Assembly (NCBI RefSeq): GCF_003287275.1
Contig: NZ_QEVW01000022.1
Span: forward strand, 1-64,000
Reading direction: 5' to 3'
Source: Paenibacillus taichungensis
GTDB lineage: Bacteria > Bacillota > Bacilli > Paenibacillales > Paenibacillaceae
DNA: 64,000 nucleotides
Under the pieces are notes generated by a model. It searched no databases. It saw only the letters and a program-made list of their open reading frames with translations, and had not been told where the DNA came from. Shown one piece after another: positions 8,055 through 16,657 of the stretch. The translations under genes and the position numbers were made by a program. Every line of letters starts with the position of its first letter. Position 1 is the first letter of the stretch.

Positions 8055-8930
8055 TCAAGGCTTCCAGGCAAAACGTGTGTTCATCTCATCCAGTTCCTGC
8101 TCGGTCAATACATCCGAATACACGCCATACACGCCCCATTTCTCATAGTTCGCTACCTGGTCAGTGTCATTAATGGTATGCACATAGGTGACGGCTCCTG
8201 CCTGCTTCAGCTTGGCAACGAAATTCTGGTTTACTTTATATTCCGGCATGGTTACGGCATCGATGTCATTCTTTTGTACAAAATCAACCACCTGGGCTTC
8301 CGTATCCTGCGTCGCATAGAGTGTATAGATAATAGAAGGAAACGCGTAGATTTCTTTCACGGTTTCGAGCATTGGCTCGTTATAGATCTGTACTACAACC
8401 CGATTAAGGATTGATGAGTCATGTTTCTTGGCTGCGTCCACGAGTGATTTTAGCACCTGCTGAATATCCTCGTCTTTCTGTTCTTTTGTATCGGTCACGA
8501 TATACATATCCGGGTACTTGGCCAATACATCCATAATGCCGTCGGCATCCATCGGTTGGTACATGCCCAGAATGGGCGTATTCATAAATTCATCATGTGT
8601 CAGTGCCCCAGCCTGTTTGTCTTCGGGTAACTCTTCGTCCTGTCCCAGCATTTTGCTCATGTTGGCGGTCCATTCATGCCTTGCTACAGCAACACGATCG
8701 GAGGTCAGCATAAAGTCAATCTCAAACACACGTGTGCCCTTCTCATAATTGGCAATCATCGCCTCATAGGCGTTGGTGTAAGGCTGCTCACGAATGCTGC
8801 CCATCGCATGCGCAATCAGTCGATAGGCCGTAAATCCATCATGCTGCTCCTCACTTTGACTTTCATAGGCAAAAAAGAGTGTGCCCACGGTTACGATGAG
8901 TAGGGTAATGACAGCGGCAATTCGTTTCAT
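8055..8930 (-). CDS. Exported glycerophosphodiester phosphodiesterase-family protein
   Basis: 291 residues. An N-terminal hydrophobic segment (about 4-22) makes it secreted or anchored. The mature part resembles the GDPD/PI-PLC TIM barrel: the opening IAHAMGS takes the place of the usual HRG, followed by EIDF and RHEW for the metal and catalytic region, then repeated strand ends such as YIVTDTKE and a late HTINDTDQ. It would hydrolyse glycerophosphodiesters or related phospho-sugar polymers outside the cell, but the altered HAMG motif makes the substrate uncertain. AAGGAAG lies 10 bases before the ATG. It is a single gene with its own terminator. Confidence 0.7.
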   Translation of the reverse strand: MKRIAAVITLLIVTVGTLFFAYESQSEEQHDGFTAYRLIAHAMGSIREQPYTNAYEAMIANYEKGTRVFEIDFMLTSDRVAVARHEWTANMSKMLGQDEELPEDKQAGALTHDEFMNTPILGMYQPMDADGIMDVLAKYPDMYIVTDTKEQKDEDIQQVLKSLVDAAKKHDSSILNRVVVQIYNEPMLETVKEIYAFPSIIYTLYATQDTEAQVVDFVQKNDIDAVTMPEYKVNQNFVAKLKQAGAVTYVHTINDTDQVANYEKWGVYGVYSDVLTEQELDEMNTRFAWKP

Positions 8931-9054
8931 ATGGCGTTCACTTCCTTAGTAGGGTGGTGGGAAAGAAAAAAGTATGGGTAAGAATTGTAATGATATGACG
9001 AAGCATGTGCGATTTTTCCTTTTTGATAGCTAACTACCCTGATTGAAGAGGTGT

Positions 9055-9081
9055 AAAACAAAAAGCCGCCCGAAGGCGGCT
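9055..9081 (-). terminator. Terminator of the rfbB-rfbD-glycosyltransferase operon
   Basis: On the minus strand AGCCGCC, loop TTCG, GGCGGCT, then TTTTGTTTT. A textbook intrinsic terminator, about 30 bp after the stop of the sugar-phosphate transferase gene. Confidence 0.88.
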
Positions 9082-9114
9082 GTTAAATGGTGGATCATTA
9101 AAATTGAGCGAAGA

Positions 9115-10515
9115 TTAATAAGCATTCTTAAGACCATTTCGAATGGTCTCCCATATGATTTTGATATCAAATAATAAGGACCAGTTTTCAATATAAAAGA
9201 TATCCTGTTCAATCCGATCCTCGATCGACGTGTCTCCCCTTAATCCTTTACTCTGCGCCAATCCCGTAATTCCCGGGCGGACGTGATGTTTAATCATATA
9301 CTTCGGAATTTCATCCCGGAATTGATTAACATAGTATGGACGTTCCGGCCTTGGGCCAACTACGCTCATGTGACCCAGCAACACGTTGAAAAATTGAGGC
9401 AATTCATCCAGACTGGTGCGTCTTATAAATGTGCCAAAGGCCGTACGGCGCGGATCATTCTTCGTTGACCAACCTGTATCTATTGTGCCTTCAGGAATGA
9501 CTTTCATGGAGCGGAATTTATACATCATGAAGTTGCGTCGGTTGAGTCCAACGCGTTCTTGTTTGAAGATGATTGGACCGGATGATGTAATTCGTACGCC
9601 GAGTGCAACGATAGCCAGTACTGGAGAAGTCAGGATGATCGCGACGAGAGAAAACAGAATATCGAATGAACGCTTCATCAGTCGGTTTACGGCCATATCC
9701 AGTGGGATATCACGAACGTTAATCATTGGCATACCAGCAAAATTGTCAAAATGAGGACGGGCCGGTAAATAATCAAAGAAGTCTGGGATGATTAGCGTCC
9801 GCACTCCCGCCTTCTCACAGACATTAATAATGTGCGAATACTTATCGTGAGCATCCAGCGGCAGCGCCAAAATGACTTCGTCTATGAACTGGTTGGACAA
9901 AAACTCTTCCAGTTGGTCAATACGACCGAGGATTGGTTTGTATCTCCCCTGTTCCGTCCGATCCCAGCGGCGGTAATCGTCCAGAAATCCGGTCACCTCA
10001 TATCCAAGCTCAGGATAGTTTCGAAGGTTGTCATAAAATCTTTTTCCTAACGAACCTGCACCAAGAATCAGCACGAACTGGCGGTTAAATCCTTTTTTAC
10101 GCAATCGTTTCAGTTGTAATTTCACAGCATAGCGATAAAACATTGTGAATGATACGTTGCCAATCATGTATATGGCGAGATACGCACGAGAGATGTTTAC
10201 TTCTTTGAAAAAGAACATCAGGCTCAGCAGCATGAAGAAGGCCACGCCATGAGATTGAACAATTCTCCAAAGTTCGTCTGCAAAACGCTTTTTGCGCTTG
10301 GGCGTGTATAGAGAGGACATCATGCCAACGAAGGTCGCAAGAACTCCGTAAACCAGACTCCATAACATGTATTTCTCTATAGGCAAGGGGCTCTGGTGTG
10401 TTAACAGATCACTTTCAAATTTCAGCCACCAGGCCAGCAGGAACGAAAGCTGGATCACGCCAAAGTCAGCCGCAATATACAGTTGGGTTAAAAATCGCTG
10501 ATTACGCCGAATCAT
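9115..10515 (-). CDS. Polyprenyl-phosphate hexose-1-phosphate transferase (WsaP/WcaJ family)
   Basis: 466 residues. This family starts glycan assembly by moving a hexose-1-phosphate from a UDP-sugar to undecaprenyl phosphate. About four N-terminal membrane helices are followed by a nucleotide-binding-like domain (LILGAGSLGKRFYDNL near 150), another helix (SFDILFSLVAIILTSP, about 280) and the conserved C-terminal catalytic domain: KQERVGLNRRNFMMYKFRSM, TSLDELPQFFNVL, VGPRPERP, PGITGLAQ. It overlaps the preceding glycosyltransferase by 4 bases (ATGA) and is the last gene of its operon. In S-layer glycan loci the equivalent enzyme (WsaP/WsfP) uses UDP-galactose; the sugar here cannot be told. 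Confidence 0.9.
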   Translation of the reverse strand: MIRRNQRFLTQLYIAADFGVIQLSFLLAWWLKFESDLLTHQSPLPIEKYMLWSLVYGVLATFVGMMSSLYTPKRKKRFADELWRIVQSHGVAFFMLLSLMFFFKEVNISRAYLAIYMIGNVSFTMFYRYAVKLQLKRLRKKGFNRQFVLILGAGSLGKRFYDNLRNYPELGYEVTGFLDDYRRWDRTEQGRYKPILGRIDQLEEFLSNQFIDEVILALPLDAHDKYSHIINVCEKAGVRTLIIPDFFDYLPARPHFDNFAGMPMINVRDIPLDMAVNRLMKRSFDILFSLVAIILTSPVLAIVALGVRITSSGPIIFKQERVGLNRRNFMMYKFRSMKVIPEGTIDTGWSTKNDPRRTAFGTFIRRTSLDELPQFFNVLLGHMSVVGPRPERPYYVNQFRDEIPKYMIKHHVRPGITGLAQSKGLRGDTSIEDRIEQDIFYIENWSLLFDIKIIWETIRNGLKNAY

Positions 10516-11501
10516 GGGTTCACCTCGGAAGAAGCTTCATTCTCCGCTCTCATGCGGGTTACAGTCTGCCCCGAGCGGGCAGGAAGAGACAGCTTGCTGC
10601 GCAGCAGAGACAACGAGAATTTGAGCGAGATGCCCATCCACACGGCTGCATTCGTAAACAGATTGTATTGCTTCGCATAATGTTTGCGGTGGAACACCCA
10701 CATCGCTCTATGAAACTCATACGTAATTTTCAAAGGTTTGCGACGGGCACTGCCGCCCTTGTAGTGCACAATATATGTACGCGGATAATAAAAAATGCCC
10801 CAACCCGCCTCTTTGATGCGATAACACCAGTCGATATCTTCTCCATACATAAAAAACGTCTCATCCAACCCACCAACCTGCTCAATTGTCTCACGACGTA
10901 CCAGCATGAACGCACCAACAAGACAGTCTACCGGATATTCATCGTCCGGGCTGAGGTGTCCCAATTGGTACTGATTGAACTTCGGTCGATCCGGGAAGAG
11001 GCGAGAAATACCGAACGCGTAATAAAAGGATGCCGATGGCGTAGGAAATCCTCGCTTGCATGCTTTATCCAGCGAGCCATCCGGGAGAATGACTTTACAG
11101 CCAGATGCCCCCATCTCAGGATGGCGATCCATAAAATAGACCATGGTATGCAGCGTATCTGGCTGGATAACGGTATCCGAATTGAGGAGCAGGATGTAAC
11201 GTCCGTTAGCAATATCCATTCCTTGATTGTTGGCTACGGCAAAGCCGGTATTGTTAGCATTGGCAATCATACGAATGTCAGGGTACATATCTTGAATAGC
11301 TTGAACTGAATCGTCTCTTGATGCGTTATCTACAACAATAATCTCGTATTGGTAGGAAGTCTCGGAAGCGTAAACCGATGCCAAGCAATCCAGAGTCAGT
11401 TGACGTGTATTGTAGTTAACGATGATGATGCCAACATCAATCTCACCATTTTTAATTGTATTCGACACTTCGGTTCGTGAAGCATCTGTTGTATAAATCA
11501 T
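10512..11501 (-). CDS. Family 2 glycosyltransferase (rhamnosyltransferase-like)
   Basis: About 329 residues from the chosen start. A GT-A fold enzyme of the WbbL type: DVGIIIVNYNTRQLTLDCLASV at the N-terminus (shown in part), VVDNASRDDS, LLNSDTVI as the DxD-like site, and the family hallmark MYGEDIDWCYR. A hydrophobic patch near the C-terminus may touch the membrane. Because dTDP-rhamnose genes lie upstream, transfer of rhamnose is a reasonable guess. The open frame extends 33 codons further to 11600, overlapping the upstream gene. The internal ATG is preferred because AGGAG lies 8 bases before it and an extended -10 promoter lies just upstream. Confidence 0.8.
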   Translation of the reverse strand: MIYTTDASRTEVSNTIKNGEIDVGIIIVNYNTRQLTLDCLASVYASETSYQYEIIVVDNASRDDSVQAIQDMYPDIRMIANANNTGFAVANNQGMDIANGRYILLLNSDTVIQPDTLHTMVYFMDRHPEMGASGCKVILPDGSLDKACKRGFPTPSASFYYAFGISRLFPDRPKFNQYQLGHLSPDDEYPVDCLVGAFMLVRRETIEQVGGLDETFFMYGEDIDWCYRIKEAGWGIFYYPRTYIVHYKGGSARRKPLKITYEFHRAMWVFHRKHYAKQYNLFTNAAVWMGISLKFSLSLLRSKLSLPARSGQTVTRMRAENEASSEVNP

Positions 11502-11541
11502 TTTGAAAACTCCTGACTTCATCTCTTGTTTAACTATTGAA

Positions 11542-11550
11542 ATTATAGCA
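11542..11550 (-). promoter_or_regulatory. Internal extended -10 promoter before the second glycosyltransferase
   Basis: The minus strand reads TGCTATAAT, a perfect extended -10 element, about 40 bp ahead of the preferred start of the downstream gene. No good -35 sits at 17 bases (TTGCCA is at 14). It could give the last two operon genes separate expression. Confidence 0.4.
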
Positions 11551-11596
11551 TATCTTGGACATGGCAAGGGACTAAAAGTAGATTCAAGCTGCACTT

Positions 11597-12538
11597 TCAT
11601 ACCTTCTTCAATACATAGATGAGTTTGAGAACAAGGTTATCCAACGAGGCTTGACGGTAGAAAGGCATGTTTAGGGCATACTTTATCCGTCTGATAAAGC
11701 TATCTTCTAATCCATCCAAAAAATGTTTAATGTCTTGTGATTGAGTTGAAGTTAGATACTCTCCATACATGTCATCAAATAACCTTGCTTGCTCACTTAA
11801 TTTCAGGCTTCCTGCATTTATAAATCGATCAAATCTTCTTTTCCATTTCGTACTCCATCCTTCATTGCTACCTCCCATAACGTTCTCCTGATGTTGCCGA
11901 TACAGGATGGTAGGCTCCTCATCAAAGATAACTTCTCCGAAGGTACTAACATAAAGGTAAATCCAACGGTCGTGCATAAGAATACTTGTCAGATCAGAGG
12001 GCAAATTAGACCTCATCTGCTCGAATGCGACTGGATTCAGGACCATCGTGCAGCCCACACAGCAATTTTCAACCAGAGCGTTATACATGCTGAGTGGTTT
12101 CGGGGGAAGCTGAGGCCATATGTTCAAAGGGTTCAACTCCTGATCTACCATTTGGGTAGACGAACAATACATCAGCGGAATATCGGATGGCCTTGAGTGG
12201 AGTTTTTCCACAGCTCTGCTGAGTTTAAGCGGCTGCCACACATCGTCTTGATCACAAAAGGCGTAATAATCATATATAGGCTTTGTTAAACGCACCAGTT
12301 CAAAAAAACTTCCAATCACACCTAAATTCTCACCTTCGAAAATATGAATTCCGATCTGAGCGGGAATAGATTCAGCATATTTACGAACCTTATGGAGAGT
12401 TTCATGGGAGGAACCATCATCCCTGATGTAAATATCCATTTTGACGTGGCGCTGAGCGAGCAAACTTTCAAGCTGTTCCTCAATATATTTTTCACCGTTA
12501 TATGTAGAAAGCATGACACATACTTTGGATTGGCTCAC
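11597..12538 (-). CDS. Family 2 glycosyltransferase
   Basis: 313 residues. The N-terminus VCVMLSTYNGEKYIEEQLES, the nucleotide-binding DIYIRDDGSS and FCDQDDVWQP (the DxD metal site) mark a GT-A rhamnosyl- or related transferase. The HDRWIY stretch is typical of this subgroup, which includes many O-antigen rhamnosyltransferases. It has no membrane helices. It lies in the operon after rfbD and before another family 2 enzyme. Acceptor and linkage are unknown. Confidence 0.85.
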   Translation of the reverse strand: MSQSKVCVMLSTYNGEKYIEEQLESLLAQRHVKMDIYIRDDGSSHETLHKVRKYAESIPAQIGIHIFEGENLGVIGSFFELVRLTKPIYDYYAFCDQDDVWQPLKLSRAVEKLHSRPSDIPLMYCSSTQMVDQELNPLNIWPQLPPKPLSMYNALVENCCVGCTMVLNPVAFEQMRSNLPSDLTSILMHDRWIYLYVSTFGEVIFDEEPTILYRQHQENVMGGSNEGWSTKWKRRFDRFINAGSLKLSEQARLFDDMYGEYLTSTQSQDIKHFLDGLEDSFIRRIKYALNMPFYRQASLDNLVLKLIYVLKKV

Positions 12539-12579
12539 TTTTCACCTCAAGAATTAACTTTTCTCTTTATTATATACGA

Positions 12580-12611
12580 AACTCCCGCTCGGAAATACAA
12601 GAGCGAGAGTT
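12580..12611 (-). terminator. Hairpin after rfbD
   Basis: AACTCCCGCTC (12580-12590) pairs with GAGCGAGAGTT (12601-12611). On the minus strand it is followed by TCGTATATA rather than a run of T, so it may only attenuate transcription into the glycosyltransferase genes. Confidence 0.5.
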
Positions 12612-12620
12612 CGTAGATGG

Positions 12621-13499
12621 CTATTCGATTTGTTTAACTTCTGACAAAGAACGGATAAAATCACGTAACCCTTCCTGCCACGGGCGGAGATCTGTCAAAC
12701 CGTTGGTTCGGATGGACAGGTGATCCATCACTGAATGAGCCGGTCTGGGAGCCGGTCTCGGAAACTGCTCCGTTGTGCAAGGTTCCAATTCAGCTTGAAT
12801 GGAAATTCCCCCAGTCGTTCGAGCCTCGTCAAATATAGCTTGGGTAAATCCGTACCATGTGCAATCTCCGCGATTGGAAGCATGGTATATCCCATACATG
12901 TCTGTAACCATCAATTCAATAAGGAATACAGCCAGATCTACAGTATATGTGGGTGATCCTTTTTGATCATAAACGACCTGAAGTTTTGGTTTTTCCTGCC
13001 CCAGCTTCAGCATCGTTTTGACAAAATTATTGCCATAAAGGCCGTACACCCATGATGTTCGTACAACAAACCATTTGGAGCACAGTGACTGTACCAGCCA
13101 TTCTCCAGCTCGTTTGGATTTGCCGTACACACTTTGAGGATTCGTATTGTCATATTCCTGATAGGCAATAGCCGAATTACCGTCAAAGACATAGTCTGTG
13201 CTGATATAAATGAGTTTGGCTCCGACTTTTTCGGCGGCTACAGCAACATTACGTGTTCCTACCGCATTAACCTTATATGCACCATCTACATCTTTCTCTG
13301 CTGCATCCACAGCAGTATAGGCTGCACAATGTATAATGACCTCTGGGTGATATGATGATATGACCTCCTTACACTGGGCTTGATTGGTTATATCCATCTG
13401 ATCCCGATCACATGCAAGAACACCATGCCCTGCTTTTTCTAAAAGAAGCACAACATCCCGTCCAAGCTGACCATTGGCACCAGTTACGAGAACCTTCAT
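12621..13499 (-). CDS. rfbD: dTDP-4-dehydrorhamnose reductase, copy 1
   Basis: 292 residues, the usual RmlD size. It reduces dTDP-4-keto-L-rhamnose to dTDP-L-rhamnose with NAD(P)H. The Rossmann motif is GANGQLGRDV at the start; STDYVFDG and the catalytic YGKSK (Tyr-x-x-x-Lys) follow; the C-terminal RPAPRPAHSVMD stretch is typical of RmlD. It overlaps rfbB by 4 bases. A second rfbD in this window (26784) is much more AT-rich. Confidence 0.93.
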   Translation of the reverse strand: MKVLVTGANGQLGRDVVLLLEKAGHGVLACDRDQMDITNQAQCKEVISSYHPEVIIHCAAYTAVDAAEKDVDGAYKVNAVGTRNVAVAAEKVGAKLIYISTDYVFDGNSAIAYQEYDNTNPQSVYGKSKRAGEWLVQSLCSKWFVVRTSWVYGLYGNNFVKTMLKLGQEKPKLQVVYDQKGSPTYTVDLAVFLIELMVTDMYGIYHASNRGDCTWYGFTQAIFDEARTTGGISIQAELEPCTTEQFPRPAPRPAHSVMDHLSIRTNGLTDLRPWQEGLRDFIRSLSEVKQIE

Positions 13500-14521
13500 G
13501 CCTTATCGTCTCCTAAACGGGCCCCATACTGCTTCTCATAATACTCCTGATAAGCGCCTGATTGAATACGTGTCCACCAATCCTTGTTATCTAAATACCA
13601 CTGAATGGTTTCCTTAATTCCTGTCTCAAAATTATGCTTAGGCTGCCAGCCAAGTTCGGTCATCGTTTTGGTTGGGTCGATACCATAACGCCGATCATGT
13701 CCCAGACGATCCTGTACATATTGGATCAAGGATTCAGGTTTACCCAGTTGCTCCAGGATGGTCTTCACAATGTGTGTGTTCGTCCGCTCGTTGTTACCGC
13801 CAATATTATAGACCTCACCATTACGCCCCTTATGAATAACCAGATCGATGGCACTGCAATGGTCCTCTACATAAAGCCAATCCCGAATATTGAGCCCATC
13901 TCCGTATACAGGCAAAGCTTCATCATTCAACGCACGTGAGATCATGAGGGGAATCAATTTCTCAGGAAACTGAAGCGGACCATAGTTGTTGGAGCAACGC
14001 GTAATATTTACAGGCAGACCGAAGGTTTCGTGGTAGGCACGCACCAGCAAGTCTCCTCCTGCTTTGGAGGCAGAGTAAGGGCTGTTAGGTTGAAGCGGCG
14101 TCTCTTCCGTGAACAAACCTGTTGGACCTAAGGAACCGTAAACCTCATCCGTTGATACTTGCACGAACTTCGTAATATTGTGTTTTTTAGCGGCTTCAAG
14201 AAGCACCTGAGTTCCATTCACATTTGTACGAACAAAAACATCCGGCTCCAGTATGCTGCGATCCACGTGCGATTCTGCCGCGAAGTTAACAACAACGTCT
14301 AAGCCTTGACCGATCAGGCGGTCCATCTCTGCAGCATCTGTAATATCTGCTTTGATGAAAGTATGCCGCTTGTTACCTTCAAGAGATTTTAAATTCTCTA
14401 GATTGCCGGCATAGGTAAGCGCGTCTACATTGATGATTTCGTAGCTCGAATACTGCTCAAGCATATACATAACAAAATTACTTCCAATAAATCCGGCTCC
14501 GCCGGTGACGAGCAATTTCAT
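13496..14521 (-). CDS. rfbB: dTDP-glucose 4,6-dehydratase, copy 1
   Basis: 341 residues. It converts dTDP-glucose to dTDP-4-keto-6-deoxyglucose with bound NAD. Motifs: GGAGFIGSNF, FAAESHVDRS, STDEVYGS (catalytic Thr-Asp-Glu), the YSASK Tyr/Lys pair, and RCSNNYGP. GGAGG lies just before the ATG. It is first in an operon with rfbD and three transfer enzymes. That operon has no rfbA or rfbC, which it would have to share with the neighbouring AT-rich cluster or an outside locus. Confidence 0.95.
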   Translation of the reverse strand: MKLLVTGGAGFIGSNFVMYMLEQYSSYEIINVDALTYAGNLENLKSLEGNKRHTFIKADITDAAEMDRLIGQGLDVVVNFAAESHVDRSILEPDVFVRTNVNGTQVLLEAAKKHNITKFVQVSTDEVYGSLGPTGLFTEETPLQPNSPYSASKAGGDLLVRAYHETFGLPVNITRCSNNYGPLQFPEKLIPLMISRALNDEALPVYGDGLNIRDWLYVEDHCSAIDLVIHKGRNGEVYNIGGNNERTNTHIVKTILEQLGKPESLIQYVQDRLGHDRRYGIDPTKTMTELGWQPKHNFETGIKETIQWYLDNKDWWTRIQSGAYQEYYEKQYGARLGDDKA

Positions 14522-14669
14522 GGGATACCTCCTTTAGAGATTAGAAAAAACGTACATCTCATAAAGTCGTTCATCCTATTACTTATTCAATTGAATTGCA
14601 CTTGGTGCTATTCGTTCAAGAAACTAAACATCATAATTACCACTCAAGCAGATGTTGATGGATGTTTTT

Positions 14670-14698
14670 TTATAATCTCTACTAATACTCTAGTTCAA
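14670..14698 (-). promoter_or_regulatory. Promoter of the rfbB-rfbD operon
   Basis: Minus-strand TTGAAC (14693-14698), a 17-base spacer, then TTATAA/TATAAA (14670-14675). It is about 150 bp upstream of rfbB. The 460-bp gap 14522-14981 holds this promoter and the terminator of the neighbouring operon at 14765; nothing else was recognised. Confidence 0.6.
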
Positions 14699-14764
14699 GA
14701 GATGTAATTCTGCAGATAAAGTTAATCGTTTTACTTACCTACATAAATACAATGTAATAAACAT

Positions 14765-14797
14765 AAAAAAGCACCCTCAAATGGTTTAAGAGGGTGC
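14765..14797 (-). terminator. Terminator of the AT-rich polysaccharide operon
   Basis: On the minus strand GCACCCTC, an 11-base loop, GAGGGTGC, then TTTTTT. It is a clean intrinsic terminator downstream of the second rfbB and marks the left end of the low-GC gene block. Confidence 0.87.
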
Positions 14798-14981
14798 TAG
14801 AAGGGCAAATTTTCTATATAAGCGACCATACTTATCGATAATATTAACTAAAACCTACTCTATAAAAAACCAGATAGTTAATTGAATTATTACCCAGTCC
14901 ATGATATTGGATTTATTTAAATCGAAGTGTCTACGTAAATCGAGAAGAAGCTATTTAGGGAGAAGTTAAAAAGTAGATCTA

Positions 14982-15965
14982 TCATCTTTGCTGATAGGTC
15001 CCGTCCAATATAGCTCCCCACCATTTTGGATTTTCTTGATACCATTTTACCGTTTCTTTTATCCCTGTCTCAAATCTATGCTTAGGTTCCCAACCTAATT
15101 CGTTTTTAATTTTAGTTGCATCAATAGCATAACGTCTATCATGCCCAAGCCGATCTTCAACATAGTTAATTAGAGAATCAGGCTTATCTAATAATTGCAA
15201 AATATGCGTTACAATATCAATATTCGTATACTCATTGTTCCCACCAATATTATAGATCTCACCAATAAACCCTTTATGGATCACGAGGTCGATTGCGCTA
15301 CAATGATCCTCAACGTAGAGCCAATCTCTTACGTTAAGGCCGTCTCCATAAACTGGCAAGGACTTGTTGTTCATGGCACGGATAATCATCAATGGAATAA
15401 GTTTCTCCGGAAACTGATATGGCCCATAATTATTTGAACATCTGGTAATGTTAACAGGGAGCCCGTAAGTTTCATAATATGCTCTCACAAGCAGATCAGC
15501 TCCTGCTTTACTAGAGGAATAAGGACTATTAGGAACCAAAGGAGTTGTTTCACTGAATAACCCTGTTTCTCCTAAAGAACCGTACACTTCGTCTGTAGAC
15601 ACTTGGACATATTTCAAAACACTGTATTTCCTCGATAATTCTAACAACGTTTGAGTACCAACTATATTCGTCATAACAAAAACATTCGGATCCACTATAC
15701 TCCGGTCCACATGAGACTCAGCTGCAAAATTTACGATTACATCTATTCCTTCTTGGAATAATGGTTCAATTGAGTCTTGGTCAAGAATACTAGCACAGAC
15801 AAATTTATAGTTTGAGTATCCTTTAGCATGGACCAGATTTTCTGGATTTCCTGCATAGGTCAAAGAATCAACATTTATAATATTGTAATCGGGATAATGT
15901 AGCAACATATAGTTAATAAAATTACTTCCTATAAATCCTGCTCCACCAGTTACTAAAATTCTCAA
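14982..15965 (-). CDS. rfbB: dTDP-glucose 4,6-dehydratase, copy 2
   Basis: 327 residues. Same reaction and motifs as the copy at 13496 (GGAGFIGSNF, FAAESHVDRS, STDEVYGS, YSSSK). Long blocks are identical in protein sequence, such as the stretch ending RDWLYVEDHCSAIDLVIHKG. It is distinctly AT-rich in codon choice, ends slightly earlier, and is the last gene of the low-GC operon that also carries rfbA, rfbC and rfbD. The two adjacent copies suggest that this cluster was acquired with its own complete dTDP-sugar set. Confidence 0.94.
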   Translation of the reverse strand: MRILVTGGAGFIGSNFINYMLLHYPDYNIINVDSLTYAGNPENLVHAKGYSNYKFVCASILDQDSIEPLFQEGIDVIVNFAAESHVDRSIVDPNVFVMTNIVGTQTLLELSRKYSVLKYVQVSTDEVYGSLGETGLFSETTPLVPNSPYSSSKAGADLLVRAYYETYGLPVNITRCSNNYGPYQFPEKLIPLMIIRAMNNKSLPVYGDGLNVRDWLYVEDHCSAIDLVIHKGFIGEIYNIGGNNEYTNIDIVTHILQLLDKPDSLINYVEDRLGHDRRYAIDATKIKNELGWEPKHRFETGIKETVKWYQENPKWWGAILDGTYQQR

Positions 15966-15973
15966 GTCAGCAC

Positions 15974-16558
15974 CTACTTTTCATTATTTTGAACCATGTC
16001 CCATTCTTCTTGGCTAGTAATAGCGTAAAACCCTGCTTTGTTTTTAAATTTACAAATGACTTGAATTTTCTCTATACTATCATTGAGATTGATATAACCA
16101 ACCCATCCAGCATCATCGGCATTCTCTTTCCCTATCGCTTTAGATAATCCAGGGCGTTCAATTCCAGCTAATCCAGCTCCTAGAACCTGATTCTTATTAT
16201 CAATAAATAAAATGAAATCCACTTGATCTTTACCTGAAAAAAACCATCCGGAAACAATGCCCATATTACTAGACACCTTAGTTATTGAATCAAAATTTCC
16301 TAATAGATTATCTATAGATTTTATCTGAGATTTATTTATAGGTTGGCCCTCTTTATAAACTTCTTTGAGGGAGCTTTTATCAAACAAATTAGGGAATTCG
16401 TTTTTTAACAACTGTATAACATCTACAGTGTCCTCTTTTTGATTCACTATGATAGGTTTAGATTCAGGTTTTATAGTATGCTTAAATTCATCTTTAACTA
16501 GCACTATCAACAGAACAACAAGCAATAGATCGAATAGAATTAGCAATATTTTTTTCAT
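15974..16558 (-). CDS. Unknown N-terminally anchored protein with a GW..RP..AGW-type module
   Basis: 194 residues from the ATG that follows AGAGGAAAAA; the frame runs 13 codons further upstream, but without a good site. The N-terminus MKKILLILFDLLLVVLLIVLV is one membrane helix with the bulk outside. The C-terminal half contains SGWFF, VDFILFID, GAGLAGIERPG and DAGWVGYI. This resembles a short beta-rich module with conserved Gly-Trp, Arg-Pro and Ala-Gly-Trp/Phe positions that I recall from many surface-glycan proteins. No enzymatic motif is seen. It lies between the methyltransferase gene and rfbB2 in the AT-rich operon. A role in binding or presenting the glycan at the membrane is only a guess. 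Confidence 0.6.
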   Translation of the reverse strand: MKKILLILFDLLLVVLLIVLVKDEFKHTIKPESKPIIVNQKEDTVDVIQLLKNEFPNLFDKSSLKEVYKEGQPINKSQIKSIDNLLGNFDSITKVSSNMGIVSGWFFSGKDQVDFILFIDNKNQVLGAGLAGIERPGLSKAIGKENADDAGWVGYINLNDSIEKIQVICKFKNKAGFYAITSQEEWDMVQNNEK

Positions 16559-16657
16559 TTTTTCCTCTTTTGGAGATATTCTGAATGATTTTGGCAAAAT
16601 AGCGTCACTGGGATGGAGCTAGCCACCACTATAGAATCAAAAGAGTGAGCTCTTTTT

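Noticed and set aside
10398..11309. 303-codon open frame on the plus strand
   Set aside because: Antisense to two well-supported glycan genes; no ribosome site and no domain.
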